Assembly (NCBI RefSeq): GCF_000718305.1 | Contig: NZ_JOFQ01000026.1 | Location: 20,252-84,251 of the forward strand | Reading direction: 5' to 3' | Source: Streptomyces niger | Lineage (GTDB): Bacteria; Actinomycetota; Actinomycetes; Streptomycetales; Streptomycetaceae | DNA length: 64,000 nucleotides | Shown: one piece after another, positions 50,389 through 58,108 of the stretch | How positions within the stretch are numbered: position 1 is the stretch's first letter | How the letters are laid out: every line of letters begins with the position of its first letter | Notes under the pieces: model-generated | The model's input: only the letters and a program-made list of their open reading frames with translations | Told to the model about the DNA's origin: nothing | Database searches by the model: none | Program-made: the position numbers and the translations under genes

Positions 50389-50966
50389 TGACCGAGCAGC
50401 AGACCCCCGCGCTCGCCCCCACGCCCTCGCACACCGTGGGCCCGTTCTACGGGTACGCGCTGCCCTTCCCCGACGGCGGCGAGATCGCGCCCGCCGGCCA
50501 CCCGGACACGATCACCGTGCACGGATACGTGTACGACGGCGCCGGCGAGCCGATCCCGGACGCGCTGCTGGAGTTCTGGCAGGCGGCCCCGGACGGCTCG
50601 CTCACCGGGAAGCCCGGCTCGCTCCGCCGCAACCCGGTGACCGGCGGCTTCTACGGCCGCAACGGCGTGGACTTCACCGGCTTCGGCCGGGTGCCCACCG
50701 ACGCCGACGGGCACTACGCGGTCCGCACGCTGCCGCCGGGCGGCGCGCCCTACCTCTCCGTCTGCGTCTTCGCGCGCGGCCTGCTGCACCACCTCTTCAC
50801 CCGCGCCTACCTCGCCGAACCCGCCGGCGACACGCTGCTGTCGGGTCTGGAGCCCGCGCGGCGGGAGACTCTTCTCGCCAGGGCCGAGGCGGACAAGCAC
50901 CGCACGTACCGCTTCGACATCCACCTCCAGGGCGACAAGGAGACGGTCTTTCTTGCCTTCGACTGA
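50388..50966 (+). CDS. pcaG: Protocatechuate 3,4-dioxygenase, alpha subunit
   Basis: A 192-residue partner of PcaH with the same beta fold but no iron ligands. TPSHTVGPFYGYALPFPDGG, ITVHGYVYDGAGEPIPDALLEFWQA and FGRVPTDADGHYAVRTLPPG are the family landmarks, ending RTYRFDIHLQGDKETVFLAFD. It shapes the substrate pocket at the interface. ATG at 50388 overlaps the pcaH stop. The gene ends 14 bases inside the next one. Confidence 0.95.
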   Translation: MTEQQTPALAPTPSHTVGPFYGYALPFPDGGEIAPAGHPDTITVHGYVYDGAGEPIPDALLEFWQAAPDGSLTGKPGSLRRNPVTGGFYGRNGVDFTGFGRVPTDADGHYAVRTLPPGGAPYLSVCVFARGLLHHLFTRAYLAEPAGDTLLSGLEPARRETLLARAEADKHRTYRFDIHLQGDKETVFLAFD

Positions 50967-52350
50967 CCCCACCGAGGGATCCGCCGGCGGGCCCGCGGAC
51001 GAGGGGCTGCTGTCCCCCGTCCGGGCCGGCACGGCCGCCGAGGCCGCGACCGGGGACACCGCGTTCCTCCAGGCCATGCTGGACGCGGAGGCCGCGCTCA
51101 CCCGCGCGCAGGCCGCGCTCGGCGAGGCTCCGGGCGCCGCGGCCGACGCCGTGACGGCCGCGGCGGACGCGCGCCGGTTCGACCTCCGTGACCTGGCGCT
51201 GCGCGCCCGCTCCGGCGGCAACCCGGTGATCCCGCTGGTCGCCGACCTCACCGCCGCGGTGAAGGAGAGCGCGCCGGACGCCGCCGGTCACGTCCACCGC
51301 GGCGCCACCAGCCAGGACATCTGGGACACGGCCGCGATGCTGGTCGCGCGGCGGACGGTGGCGCTGGTGCTGGCCGACCTGGCCCGTACGGCGGAGGCGC
51401 TGTACGGGCTGGCGGACGCGCACCGCGAGACGGTCATGCCGGGGCGCACCCTCACCCAGCACGCCGTGCCGACCACCTTCGGGTTGAAGGCGGCGGGCTG
51501 GCGGACGCTGGTCCTGGACGCGCACGAGCGGCTGGCCGCGGTCCGGCTGCCGGTCCAGCTGGGCGGCGCGGCCGGCACGCTGGCCGCGTTCGGCGCGCTG
51601 TCGGAGACGTTCGCGCCCGAGGACGGCCCGCGGCTGATCGCCGCGTACGCCGCGGAGACCGGGCTCGCCGAGCCGGTGCTCCCCTGGCACACCCTGCGGA
51701 CGCCCGTCGCCGACCTGGCATCGGCGCTCGCCTTCACCACCGGCGCGCTCGGCAAGATCGCCGCGGACGTGCTGGTGCTCTCCCGCACCGAGTGCGGCGA
51801 GGTCGCCGAGGGCAGCGGCGGGGGCTCCTCCGCCATGCCCCACAAGGCCAACCCGGTACGCGCCACGCTGCTCGCCGCGGCGGCCCGGCAGGCGCCCGCA
51901 CTGGCCGGGACCGTACTGGGCTCGCTGGCCGCCGAGGACGAGCGCCCGGCCGGCGCCTGGCACGCCGAGTGGCAGCCGCTGCGCGAGCTGCTGCGGCTGG
52001 CCGGCGGCGCCGCCGAGCAGGCCGCCGGACTGGCCGAGGGCCTGCGGGTCCGCCCGGACCGGATGCGCGCGAACCTGCTGCGCACCAAGGGCCTGATGGC
52101 CGCCGAGCGGCTGTCGGCCGCGCTCGCGCCCGCGCTCGGGCGGCAGGCCGCCAAGGCCGCGCTGACCCGCGCCTCGCGCACCGCCGTCGAAGCGGACCGC
52201 ACCCTGGCCGAAGTGCTGCGCGACGACCCCGAAGTGGCCGGCGCGCTATCACCCGACGAGCTGGCCGCGCTCGCCGACCCGGCCGGCTACACCGGCTCGG
52301 CCGCCGTCCTCACCGACCGGGCGCTGCGCCGCCCGGGCCCGGCCACGTAA
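50953..52350 (+). CDS. pcaB: 3-carboxy-cis,cis-muconate cycloisomerase
   Basis: A 465-residue member of the fumarase/aspartase superfamily. The signature GGGSSAMPHKANPVRATLL is at about residue 288, with HRGATSQDIWDTA and PGRTLTQHAVPTTFGLKAAGW upstream, carrying the catalytic residues. It lactonises carboxymuconate to 4-carboxymuconolactone. The start is TTG at 50953, supported by AAGGAG ten bases before it; it overlaps the end of pcaG by 14 bases, so its rate may depend on pcaG translation. A long loop-rich C terminus (after 430) is normal. Confidence 0.93.
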   Translation: MPSTDPTEGSAGGPADEGLLSPVRAGTAAEAATGDTAFLQAMLDAEAALTRAQAALGEAPGAAADAVTAAADARRFDLRDLALRARSGGNPVIPLVADLTAAVKESAPDAAGHVHRGATSQDIWDTAAMLVARRTVALVLADLARTAEALYGLADAHRETVMPGRTLTQHAVPTTFGLKAAGWRTLVLDAHERLAAVRLPVQLGGAAGTLAAFGALSETFAPEDGPRLIAAYAAETGLAEPVLPWHTLRTPVADLASALAFTTGALGKIAADVLVLSRTECGEVAEGSGGGSSAMPHKANPVRATLLAAAARQAPALAGTVLGSLAAEDERPAGAWHAEWQPLRELLRLAGGAAEQAAGLAEGLRVRPDRMRANLLRTKGLMAAERLSAALAPALGRQAAKAALTRASRTAVEADRTLAEVLRDDPEVAGALSPDELAALADPAGYTGSAAVLTDRALRRPGPAT

Positions 52351-52359
52351 CGGCAGCGC

Positions 52360-52392
52360 CCGGTGGCGGACGGCACGGCCGTTCGCCACCGG
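52360..52392 (+). terminator. Strong hairpin between pcaB and pcaL
   Basis: CCGGTGGCG (52360-52368) pairs with CGCCACCGG (52384-52392). The stem continues inward with GACGG against CCGTT, giving about 14 bp around a five-base loop. It follows the pcaB stop by ten bases inside a 111-bp gap, the only sizeable gap of the operon. No T run follows. It may attenuate transcription or stabilise the pcaIJHGB message. Confidence 0.6.
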
Positions 52393-52461
52393 TGCCTGAC
52401 CGCCGCCCCGCCGGGCACCCGCACCCCACCCGCACACCGCAACTCCCCCTGAGGAGGCCCC

Positions 52462-53637
52462 GTGACCGAGCTCCCCCACCACCGACTCGACGGACCGCAG
52501 GACGCCCCGCCGCTGATCCTCGGCCCGTCCCTCGGCACCTCGCTCGCCGTCTGGGAGCCGCAGCTGGCGGCCCTGACGCGGACGCACCGGGTGCTGCGCT
52601 GGGACCTGCCGGGGCACGGCGGCTCGGCGGCCGGGCTGGTCTCCGGCGAGCCGGCGATGGCCGACCTCGCCCGCCTGGTGCTGGGGCTGGCCGACGCGCA
52701 GGGCTGGGACACCTTCGCGTACGCCGGGATCTCCATCGGCGGCGCGGTCGGCCTGACGCTGGCCGCCGACCACCCGGAGCGGCTGACCCGGCTGGCCGTG
52801 GTGTGCTCCTCGGCCCACTTCGGGGGTGCGGACACCTGGCGGGAGCGGGCCGCGACGGTACGCAAGGACGGCACGGAGGCGATGGCGGCGAGTCGGCCCG
52901 GGACGTGGTTCGCGCCCGAGTTCGCCGCGGACCCGCGCGGCCAGGCGCTCATCAAGGACTTGCTGGACGCCGACCCGGCGGGGTACGCCGCCTGCTGCGA
53001 GGCGCTGGCCTCGTACGACGTCCGGGACCGGCTCGCGGACATCACCGTGCCGACGCTGGTGATCGCGGGCCGCGAGGACCCCGCGACGCCGCCCGCGCAC
53101 GCCCGGGAGATCGCCGACGCCGTCCCCGGCGCGAGCCTGACCGAGGTCGGAGGCGCCTACCACCTCGCGGGCGTGGACCGGCCGGGCCCGGTGACCGCAG
53201 CGCTGGCCGCGCACTTCGCGCCGGAGCCGGACGCCGCCGCCGAGGCCGCCGAGCAGCCGGTCGACGACGCGGGCCGCCGCGCCGCCGGGATGGCCGTCCG
53301 CCGGGCCGTGCTCGGCAACGCGCACGTGGACCGCGCCGAGGCGAAGAAGACCCGGTTCACCGCCCGCTTCCAGGACTTCATCACCCGGTACGCCTGGGGC
53401 GAGATCTGGACCGGGGGCACGCTGGACCGCCGCACCCGCAGCTGCGTCACGCTCACCGCGCTGATCGCCCACGGCCACCACGACGAACTGGCCATGCACG
53501 TACGGGCGGCGGTACGCAACGGCCTCACCCCCGAGGAGATCGGCGAGGTGATCCTGCAGAGCGGCGTCTACTGCGGCGTCCCGGCCGCCAACACCGCGTT
53601 CGGCATCGCCCAGAACGTCCTGTCCGAACTGGAGTGA
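52462..53637 (+). CDS. pcaL: Fused 3-oxoadipate enol-lactonase/4-carboxymuconolactone decarboxylase
   Basis: A 391-residue fusion. Residues about 1-255 form an alpha/beta hydrolase (PcaD) with nucleophile elbow YAGISIGGAVGL, Asp in GREDPATPP and His in GAYHLAG. Residues about 270-391 are a carboxymuconolactone decarboxylase (PcaC) with EIWTGGTLDRRTRSCVTLTALIAHGHHDELAMH and the Cys-containing YCGVPAANTAF. The two consecutive steps from 4-carboxymuconolactone to 3-oxoadipate are thus on one chain, as in other Streptomyces. GTG at 52462 follows GAGGAGG-type sequence. pcaF, needed for the last thiolysis, is not in the operon. Confidence 0.94.
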   Translation: MTELPHHRLDGPQDAPPLILGPSLGTSLAVWEPQLAALTRTHRVLRWDLPGHGGSAAGLVSGEPAMADLARLVLGLADAQGWDTFAYAGISIGGAVGLTLAADHPERLTRLAVVCSSAHFGGADTWRERAATVRKDGTEAMAASRPGTWFAPEFAADPRGQALIKDLLDADPAGYAACCEALASYDVRDRLADITVPTLVIAGREDPATPPAHAREIADAVPGASLTEVGGAYHLAGVDRPGPVTAALAAHFAPEPDAAAEAAEQPVDDAGRRAAGMAVRRAVLGNAHVDRAEAKKTRFTARFQDFITRYAWGEIWTGGTLDRRTRSCVTLTALIAHGHHDELAMHVRAAVRNGLTPEEIGEVILQSGVYCGVPAANTAFGIAQNVLSELE

Positions 53638-53714
53638 CCCGCGCGGCAGGAGAGCGGCGGCCCCGGCCGGAATGATCTCTCGCGCGTTTCACGTTGTTGC
53701 CATGCGTGCATCAC

Positions 53715-53745
53715 ACCGGTGCGGCAGAGTGGTCGCCGCACCGGT
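53715..53745 (+). promoter_or_regulatory. Candidate operator: 10-bp inverted repeat before the sugar ABC operon
   Basis: ACCGGTGCGG (53715-53724) and its exact complement (53736-53745) are separated by 11 bases, 32 bp before the ATG of the binding-protein gene. The size and place fit a repressor operator overlapping the promoter, for example of a GntR- or LacI-type regulator encoded elsewhere. It could also form an mRNA hairpin. Confidence 0.55.
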
Positions 53746-53776
53746 TGATCATCGACGAGCGCTGGGGGCAGCAGGC

Positions 53777-55045
53777 ATGACGGACATCGGCAGACGGCGG
53801 CTGTTGGCGGCCGGCGGCGGTATCGCGCTCACCGGCACCCTGGCGGCCTGCGGCTCCAACACCGGCCGCAATGGCGGCGGTTCGGGCCCCGCGCTGAACC
53901 AGTGGTACCACCAGTACGGCGAGACCGGCACCGAGCAGGCGGTGAAACGGTACGCCGATGCGTACGACAAGGCACAGGTCACCGTCCAGTGGCGGCCCGG
54001 CGACTACGACCGGCAGACCGCCGCGGCGCTGCTGACCGACTCGGGCCCGGACGTCTTCGAGGTCAACGGCCCCACCCTGGACCAGATCCGCGGTGGCCAG
54101 GTCGTCGATCTCACCGCCGCCGTCGAGCCCGTCAAGGACGACTTCAATCAGGCCGTCCTCGCGCCGAAGATCTGGCAGGACAAGATCTGGGCCATCCCCC
54201 AGGTGGTCGACATGCAGATGCTCTTCTACCGCAAGAGCATGCTGAAGGACGCCGGGGTACGGCCGCCCCGCACCCTCGACGAACTGGTCGACGCGGCCCG
54301 CGAGTTGACCGCGAAGGGAAAGAAGGACAAGGTCAAAGGGCTGTTCCTGGGGAACGACGGGGGCGCGGGCGCCCTCTTCGGCACCCCGCTCTATGCCGCC
54401 GGCCTGTCGATCATCACCGAGGACGGCAAGGTCGGCTTCGACGATCCGGCCGCGGCGCGCACGCTCGGGAAGATCCACGAGCTGTACGCCGACAAGTCCC
54501 TGCTCCTCGGCGCGCCCGCCGACTGGTCCGACCCGGCCGCCTTCACCCAGGGCCTGACCGCGATGCAGTGGTCCGGGCTGTGGGCGCTGCCGCAGGTGAA
54601 GAAGGCGCTGGGGGACGACTTCGGGGTGCTGCCGTTCCCCAAGGACGGCTCCGGCGGCAAGGACGCGGTGCCGGTCGGCGCGTACGGCTCAGCGGTCAGC
54701 GCGCGCAGCAAGCACAAGACGGAGGCGGTGGCCTTCGCCAAGTGGCTGTGGATCGACCGCACCGACTACCAGCGGGACTTCGCGCTCTCCTACGGCTTCC
54801 ACATCCCCGCCCGTGTCTCGCTCGCCGAGAAGGCGAAGGAGCTGCGCTCCGGTCCGGCCGCCGACGCCGTCTCCTACGCCACCGAACTCGGCCACTCCGA
54901 ACCGCTGCTGTGGACCACCGCGTCGAAGACCGCCTACCAGGACGCGGTCAGCCGCATCATCAAGGACGGCGCGCACCCCGAGAGCGAACTGAAGACGGTC
55001 GTCCGGAAGACCCGCGCCGAGCTGGACCGGGTCAAGAAGAAGTGA
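53777..55045 (+). CDS. Sugar ABC transporter substrate-binding lipoprotein
   Basis: A 422-residue extracellular solute-binding protein of family 1. The start GRRRLLAAGGGIALTGTLAACG is a signal peptide with twin-arginine-like RRR and lipobox TLAAC (Cys near 28). The mature part alternates two lobes with QWYHQYGETGTEQAV, PDVFEVNGPTLDQ, PQVVDMQMLFYRKSML and a typical SAVSARSKHKTEAVAFAKWL. The ligand is probably an oligosaccharide or sugar. ATG at 53777. Its stop overlaps the first permease start by four bases (GTGA). Confidence 0.93.
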   Translation: MTDIGRRRLLAAGGGIALTGTLAACGSNTGRNGGGSGPALNQWYHQYGETGTEQAVKRYADAYDKAQVTVQWRPGDYDRQTAAALLTDSGPDVFEVNGPTLDQIRGGQVVDLTAAVEPVKDDFNQAVLAPKIWQDKIWAIPQVVDMQMLFYRKSMLKDAGVRPPRTLDELVDAARELTAKGKKDKVKGLFLGNDGGAGALFGTPLYAAGLSIITEDGKVGFDDPAAARTLGKIHELYADKSLLLGAPADWSDPAAFTQGLTAMQWSGLWALPQVKKALGDDFGVLPFPKDGSGGKDAVPVGAYGSAVSARSKHKTEAVAFAKWLWIDRTDYQRDFALSYGFHIPARVSLAEKAKELRSGPAADAVSYATELGHSEPLLWTTASKTAYQDAVSRIIKDGAHPESELKTVVRKTRAELDRVKKK

Positions 55046-55956
55046 TCCGCACGCTGCTGGGGCCCCAGAACCGCAACCTGTGGTTCTGGGTGTTCGTCGG
55101 CCCGTTCGCGGTCGGGCTGGCCCTGTTCACGTACGTACCGCTGCTGTGGAGCGTCTGGCTCAGCTTCTTCGACGCGCACAACACCGTCACGCCCACCGAC
55201 TTCGTCGGGCTGGACAACTACGCCACGATGCTGGGCGACGACGCGTTCCTGCGCAGCCTGGGCACGTTCCTGCTGTTCTCGGCGTTCATCGTGCCCGCGA
55301 CGTACGCGCTGTCGCTGGCGCTGGCGTTGATGGTGAACCGGTTGCGGTGGGCGCAGGCGTTCTTCCGGTCGGTCTTCTTCCTGCCGACCGCGTGCAGCTA
55401 CGTCGTCGCCTCGCTGGTGTGGAAGCTGTCGCTCTTCAACGGGGTGCGGTTCGGGCTGGCGAACACCGTGCTGGGGTGGTTCGGCGCGGACCAGACGGCG
55501 TGGCTGTCGACGACCCAGCCGCCCTGGTACTGGCTGGTGATCGTCACCGTACGGCTCTGGCTCCAGGCCGGCTTCTACATGATCCTCTTCCTGGCCGGGC
55601 TGCAGCGGATCTCGCCGCGGCTGTACGAGGCGGCGGCGGTGGACGGCGCGAAGCCCGGCTGGCAGACCTTCCGGCACATCACCTTCCCGCAGCTGCGGGC
55701 GACGTCGGTGGCCGTCGTCCTGCTCCTGGTCATCAACGCCTTCCAGGCGTTCGACGAGTTCTACAACCTGCTCTCCGACTCCCGCGGCTATCCGCCGTAC
55801 GCCCGGCCGCCGCTGGTCTACCTGTACTACATCGCGCTCGGCAACGAGCAGAACCTCGGGCTGGGCAGCGCGGGCGCGGTGATCCTGGCGCTGATCATCG
55901 CGGTGGCGACCATCGTGCAGGCCCGCTGGTTCGGGCTCGGCCGCAAGGAGGACTGA
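55042..55956 (+). CDS. Sugar ABC transporter permease 1
   Basis: A 304-residue binding-protein-dependent permease of the MalF class with six to seven helices. It begins NLWFWVFVGPFAVGLALFTYVP. The EAA loop, which docks the ATPase, reads YEAAAVDGAKPGWQTFRHITFPQL. GTG at 55042 is the start, overlapping the binding-protein stop. The next permease begins two bases after this stop. No ATP-binding gene follows, as usual in Streptomyces where one MsiK ATPase serves many sugar importers. Confidence 0.94.
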   Translation: MIRTLLGPQNRNLWFWVFVGPFAVGLALFTYVPLLWSVWLSFFDAHNTVTPTDFVGLDNYATMLGDDAFLRSLGTFLLFSAFIVPATYALSLALALMVNRLRWAQAFFRSVFFLPTACSYVVASLVWKLSLFNGVRFGLANTVLGWFGADQTAWLSTTQPPWYWLVIVTVRLWLQAGFYMILFLAGLQRISPRLYEAAAVDGAKPGWQTFRHITFPQLRATSVAVVLLLVINAFQAFDEFYNLLSDSRGYPPYARPPLVYLYYIALGNEQNLGLGSAGAVILALIIAVATIVQARWFGLGRKED

Positions 55957-55958
55957 CC

Positions 55959-56795
55959 GTGGACCAGGCACTCATCCGGGCGGGCCGGGCCCTGCGGCTG
56001 GTCCTGCTGATCGTCCTCGCGCTGCTCTTCCTGATCCCGTTCTACCTGCTGCTGCGCAACGGCCTGGCGACCGAGGCGGACATCACGGCGCCGGACTGGA
56101 CGTTCTTCCCGCGCTCGCTGCGGTGGGACAACATCGGCGAGCTGTTCGCGGACCCGAACCTGCCGATGGCCAGGTCGCTGCTGAACTCCTCGGTGATCGC
56201 GGTGGCCACGACGCTGGGCACCCTGCTGCTGGCCTCGCTGGCGGGGTACGGCCTGGCCCGTATCCCGTACCGGCACGCCAACGCGGTGTTCTACGCGATC
56301 CTCGGCACGCTGATGGTCCCGGCCGCGGTGACTTTCGTACCGAGCTTCGTGCTGGTCTCGTCGCTGGGGTGGATCTCGACGCTCCGCGGCCTGATCATTC
56401 CGACCCTGTTCTCCGCGTTCGCGTGCTTCATCTTCCGGCAGTACTTCCTCGGCTTCCCCCGCGAGCTGGAGGACGCGGCGCGGGTGGACGGGCTGGGGTA
56501 CTGGCGGACGTACTGGCGGGTGGTGGTGCCGAACTCGCGGCCGGTGTTCGCCGCGGTCGGCACGATCGTCTTCATCGGCGCGTGGAACGCCTTCCTGTGG
56601 CCGCTGGTGATCGGCCAGGACCGGGAGGCGTGGACGGTGCAGGTGGCGCTGTCGACGTTCACCACCGCGCAGAACGTCAACCTGCACGAGCTGTTCCTGG
56701 CGGCCGCGGTGTCGATCCTGCCGCTGGTCCTGGTGTTCTTCCTGCTCCAGCGGTACATCGTCGCGGGCGTGGAGCGGACGGGTATCGACGACTGA
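55959..56795 (+). CDS. Sugar ABC transporter permease 2
   Basis: A 278-residue permease of the MalG class with six helices. It has LVLLIVLALLFLIPFYLLLRN as the first helix and an EAA loop ELEDAARVDGLGYWRTYWRVVVPNSRP. The end reads FFLLQRYIVAGVERTGIDD, a hallmark C terminus of sugar permeases in this family. GTG at 55959 is preceded by AAGGAGG. It pairs with permease 1 to form the channel. Confidence 0.94.
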   Translation: MDQALIRAGRALRLVLLIVLALLFLIPFYLLLRNGLATEADITAPDWTFFPRSLRWDNIGELFADPNLPMARSLLNSSVIAVATTLGTLLLASLAGYGLARIPYRHANAVFYAILGTLMVPAAVTFVPSFVLVSSLGWISTLRGLIIPTLFSAFACFIFRQYFLGFPRELEDAARVDGLGYWRTYWRVVVPNSRPVFAAVGTIVFIGAWNAFLWPLVIGQDREAWTVQVALSTFTTAQNVNLHELFLAAAVSILPLVLVFFLLQRYIVAGVERTGIDD

Positions 56796-56839
56796 GCCGG
56801 GCCTGGTGGCGGCCCGCGCGGGCCTGGTACGGTGCGAAC

Positions 56840-56977
56840 ATGATGGCGCTTACACCTTCCCGTGTGCGGGAGCCGCAGGACTGCGGCCCCCACGGTGAGT
56901 GCGCGCCCCGCGGCCTGAGCTTCCTGCGCCGCCGCGGCCGGGTGGGTTCTCCCCCGGCCTGTTTCCCGCGTCGCTGA
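56840..56977 (+). CDS. Small Cys-containing ORF, possible leader peptide
   Basis: A 45-codon frame starting with two ATG codons (56840 and 56843) and reading ALTPSRVREPQDCGPHGEC then basic LSFLRRRGRVG and PPACFPRR. It has three Cys and many Arg/Pro codons and ends 143 bp before the TauD-type gene. Streptomycetes use short Cys-bearing leader peptides ahead of sulfur genes for attenuation, although the known leaders have a different motif. GGTGCGAA before it is a weak ribosome site. It may be only a chance frame. Confidence 0.3.
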   Translation: MMALTPSRVREPQDCGPHGECAPRGLSFLRRRGRVGSPPACFPRR

Positions 56978-57020
56978 GCCCTCTCGCTCGCGACGCCTCT
57001 CCCCCCCTTTTCACCCCCTT

Positions 57021-57070
57021 TCCGCAGCTGTCCGCAGCTTTCTACTGTTCTCCGCTGTTTTCCGCTGTTT
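57021..57070 (+). repeat. Helically phased 10-bp repeats upstream of the TauD-type gene
   Basis: Five consecutive 10-bp blocks: TCCGCAGCTG, TCCGCAGCTT, TCTACTGTTC, TCCGCTGTTT, TCCGCTGTTT. Each starts with TC at exactly one helical turn. They lie 50 bp before the ATG in a strongly pyrimidine-rich leader (57000-57090). Such phasing suits multimeric protein binding or a flexible unstructured mRNA leader. Confidence 0.65.
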
Positions 57071-57120
57071 TCGTGCCAACGCACGTTTCCCAGTCCTTTG
57101 ATCTCTTCCAGGAGGATCAG

Positions 57121-58059
57121 ATGACGGCCACCGCCGTACCCACCGCCCCCGTCCTGCGCGACCACCGCATCCCCGCCGACGGCCTCTACGAGGGCGTACG
57201 CGTCCTGAACCGGCTCCCCGACGGCTGGGAGGACCGCCCCTACGAGCGCTTCGAGGTCATTCCGCAGGCCCGCACCATCGGCGCCGAGATCCGCGGTCTC
57301 GACCTGTCCCGCCCGCTGGACGACGCGCTCCGTACGGAACTGAACCGGGCGCTGCTGGAGTGGAAGGTGCTCTTCTTCCGCGGCGCGCACCTGACCTCCG
57401 CGCAGCAGGCGGACTTCGCCCGCAACTGGGGCGAGCTGGAGACCAATCCGCTGCTGGCGCGGGGCGACAGCGAGGAGGTCGTGCGGTTCGACAAGAAGGA
57501 CCCCACGGCGCCCACCTTCGAGAACGTCTGGCACACGGACGTGACCTTCCGGGAGCGGCCCGCGCTGGGCGCGGTGCTCCAGCTGCGCGAGGTGCCGCCG
57601 TTCGGCGGGGACACGATGTGGGCGGACATGGCCGCCGCGTACGACAACCTGCCGCAGGACCTCAAGGACCGGATCGACGGGGCCCGCGCGGTGCACGACT
57701 TCATCCCGGGTTTCGAGCGGTTCTACCCGGCCGAGCGGCTCGCCCCGCTCCAGGAGCAGTTCCCGCCGGTCGAGCACCCGGTGGTGCGCCGGCACCCGGA
57801 GACCGGCCGGAAGATGCTCTTCGTGAACACCTCCTTCACGACCCGCATCGTGGGCTGGGACCGGGAGGAGAGCGACCGCGTGCTGCGGCTGCTGTTCCAG
57901 CAGGCCCATGTGCCGGAGTACCAGGTGCGGTTCCGCTGGCAGCCGGGCGACATCGCCTTCTGGGACAACCGGGCGACGCAGCACTACGCGGTCGCCGACT
58001 ACGCGCCGCACGGCCGGGTGGCCGAGCGGGTCGCCATCGCGGGTGACCGGCCGTTCTGA
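57121..58059 (+). CDS. TauD/TfdA-family Fe(II)/2-oxoglutarate dioxygenase
   Basis: A 312-residue dioxygenase of the taurine dioxygenase family. Iron is held by His and Asp in ENVWHTDVTFRERP and by the distal His in NRATQHYAVADY; the 2-oxoglutarate-binding Arg is in GRVAERVAIAGD. The N-terminal strand RTIGAEIRGLDLSRPL is also typical. It hydroxylates a sulfonate, sulfate ester or similar compound with release of sulfite or an aldehyde. No transporter for sulfonates is adjacent, although a TSUP gene occurs elsewhere in the window. ATG at 57121 follows AGGAGG. Confidence 0.93.
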   Translation: MTATAVPTAPVLRDHRIPADGLYEGVRVLNRLPDGWEDRPYERFEVIPQARTIGAEIRGLDLSRPLDDALRTELNRALLEWKVLFFRGAHLTSAQQADFARNWGELETNPLLARGDSEEVVRFDKKDPTAPTFENVWHTDVTFRERPALGAVLQLREVPPFGGDTMWADMAAAYDNLPQDLKDRIDGARAVHDFIPGFERFYPAERLAPLQEQFPPVEHPVVRRHPETGRKMLFVNTSFTTRIVGWDREESDRVLRLLFQQAHVPEYQVRFRWQPGDIAFWDNRATQHYAVADYAPHGRVAERVAIAGDRPF

Positions 58060-58108
58060 CCGGCGCTCACGGCTCCGTGCTCACGGCCCGGTGACCACGG
58101 CTCCGCGC

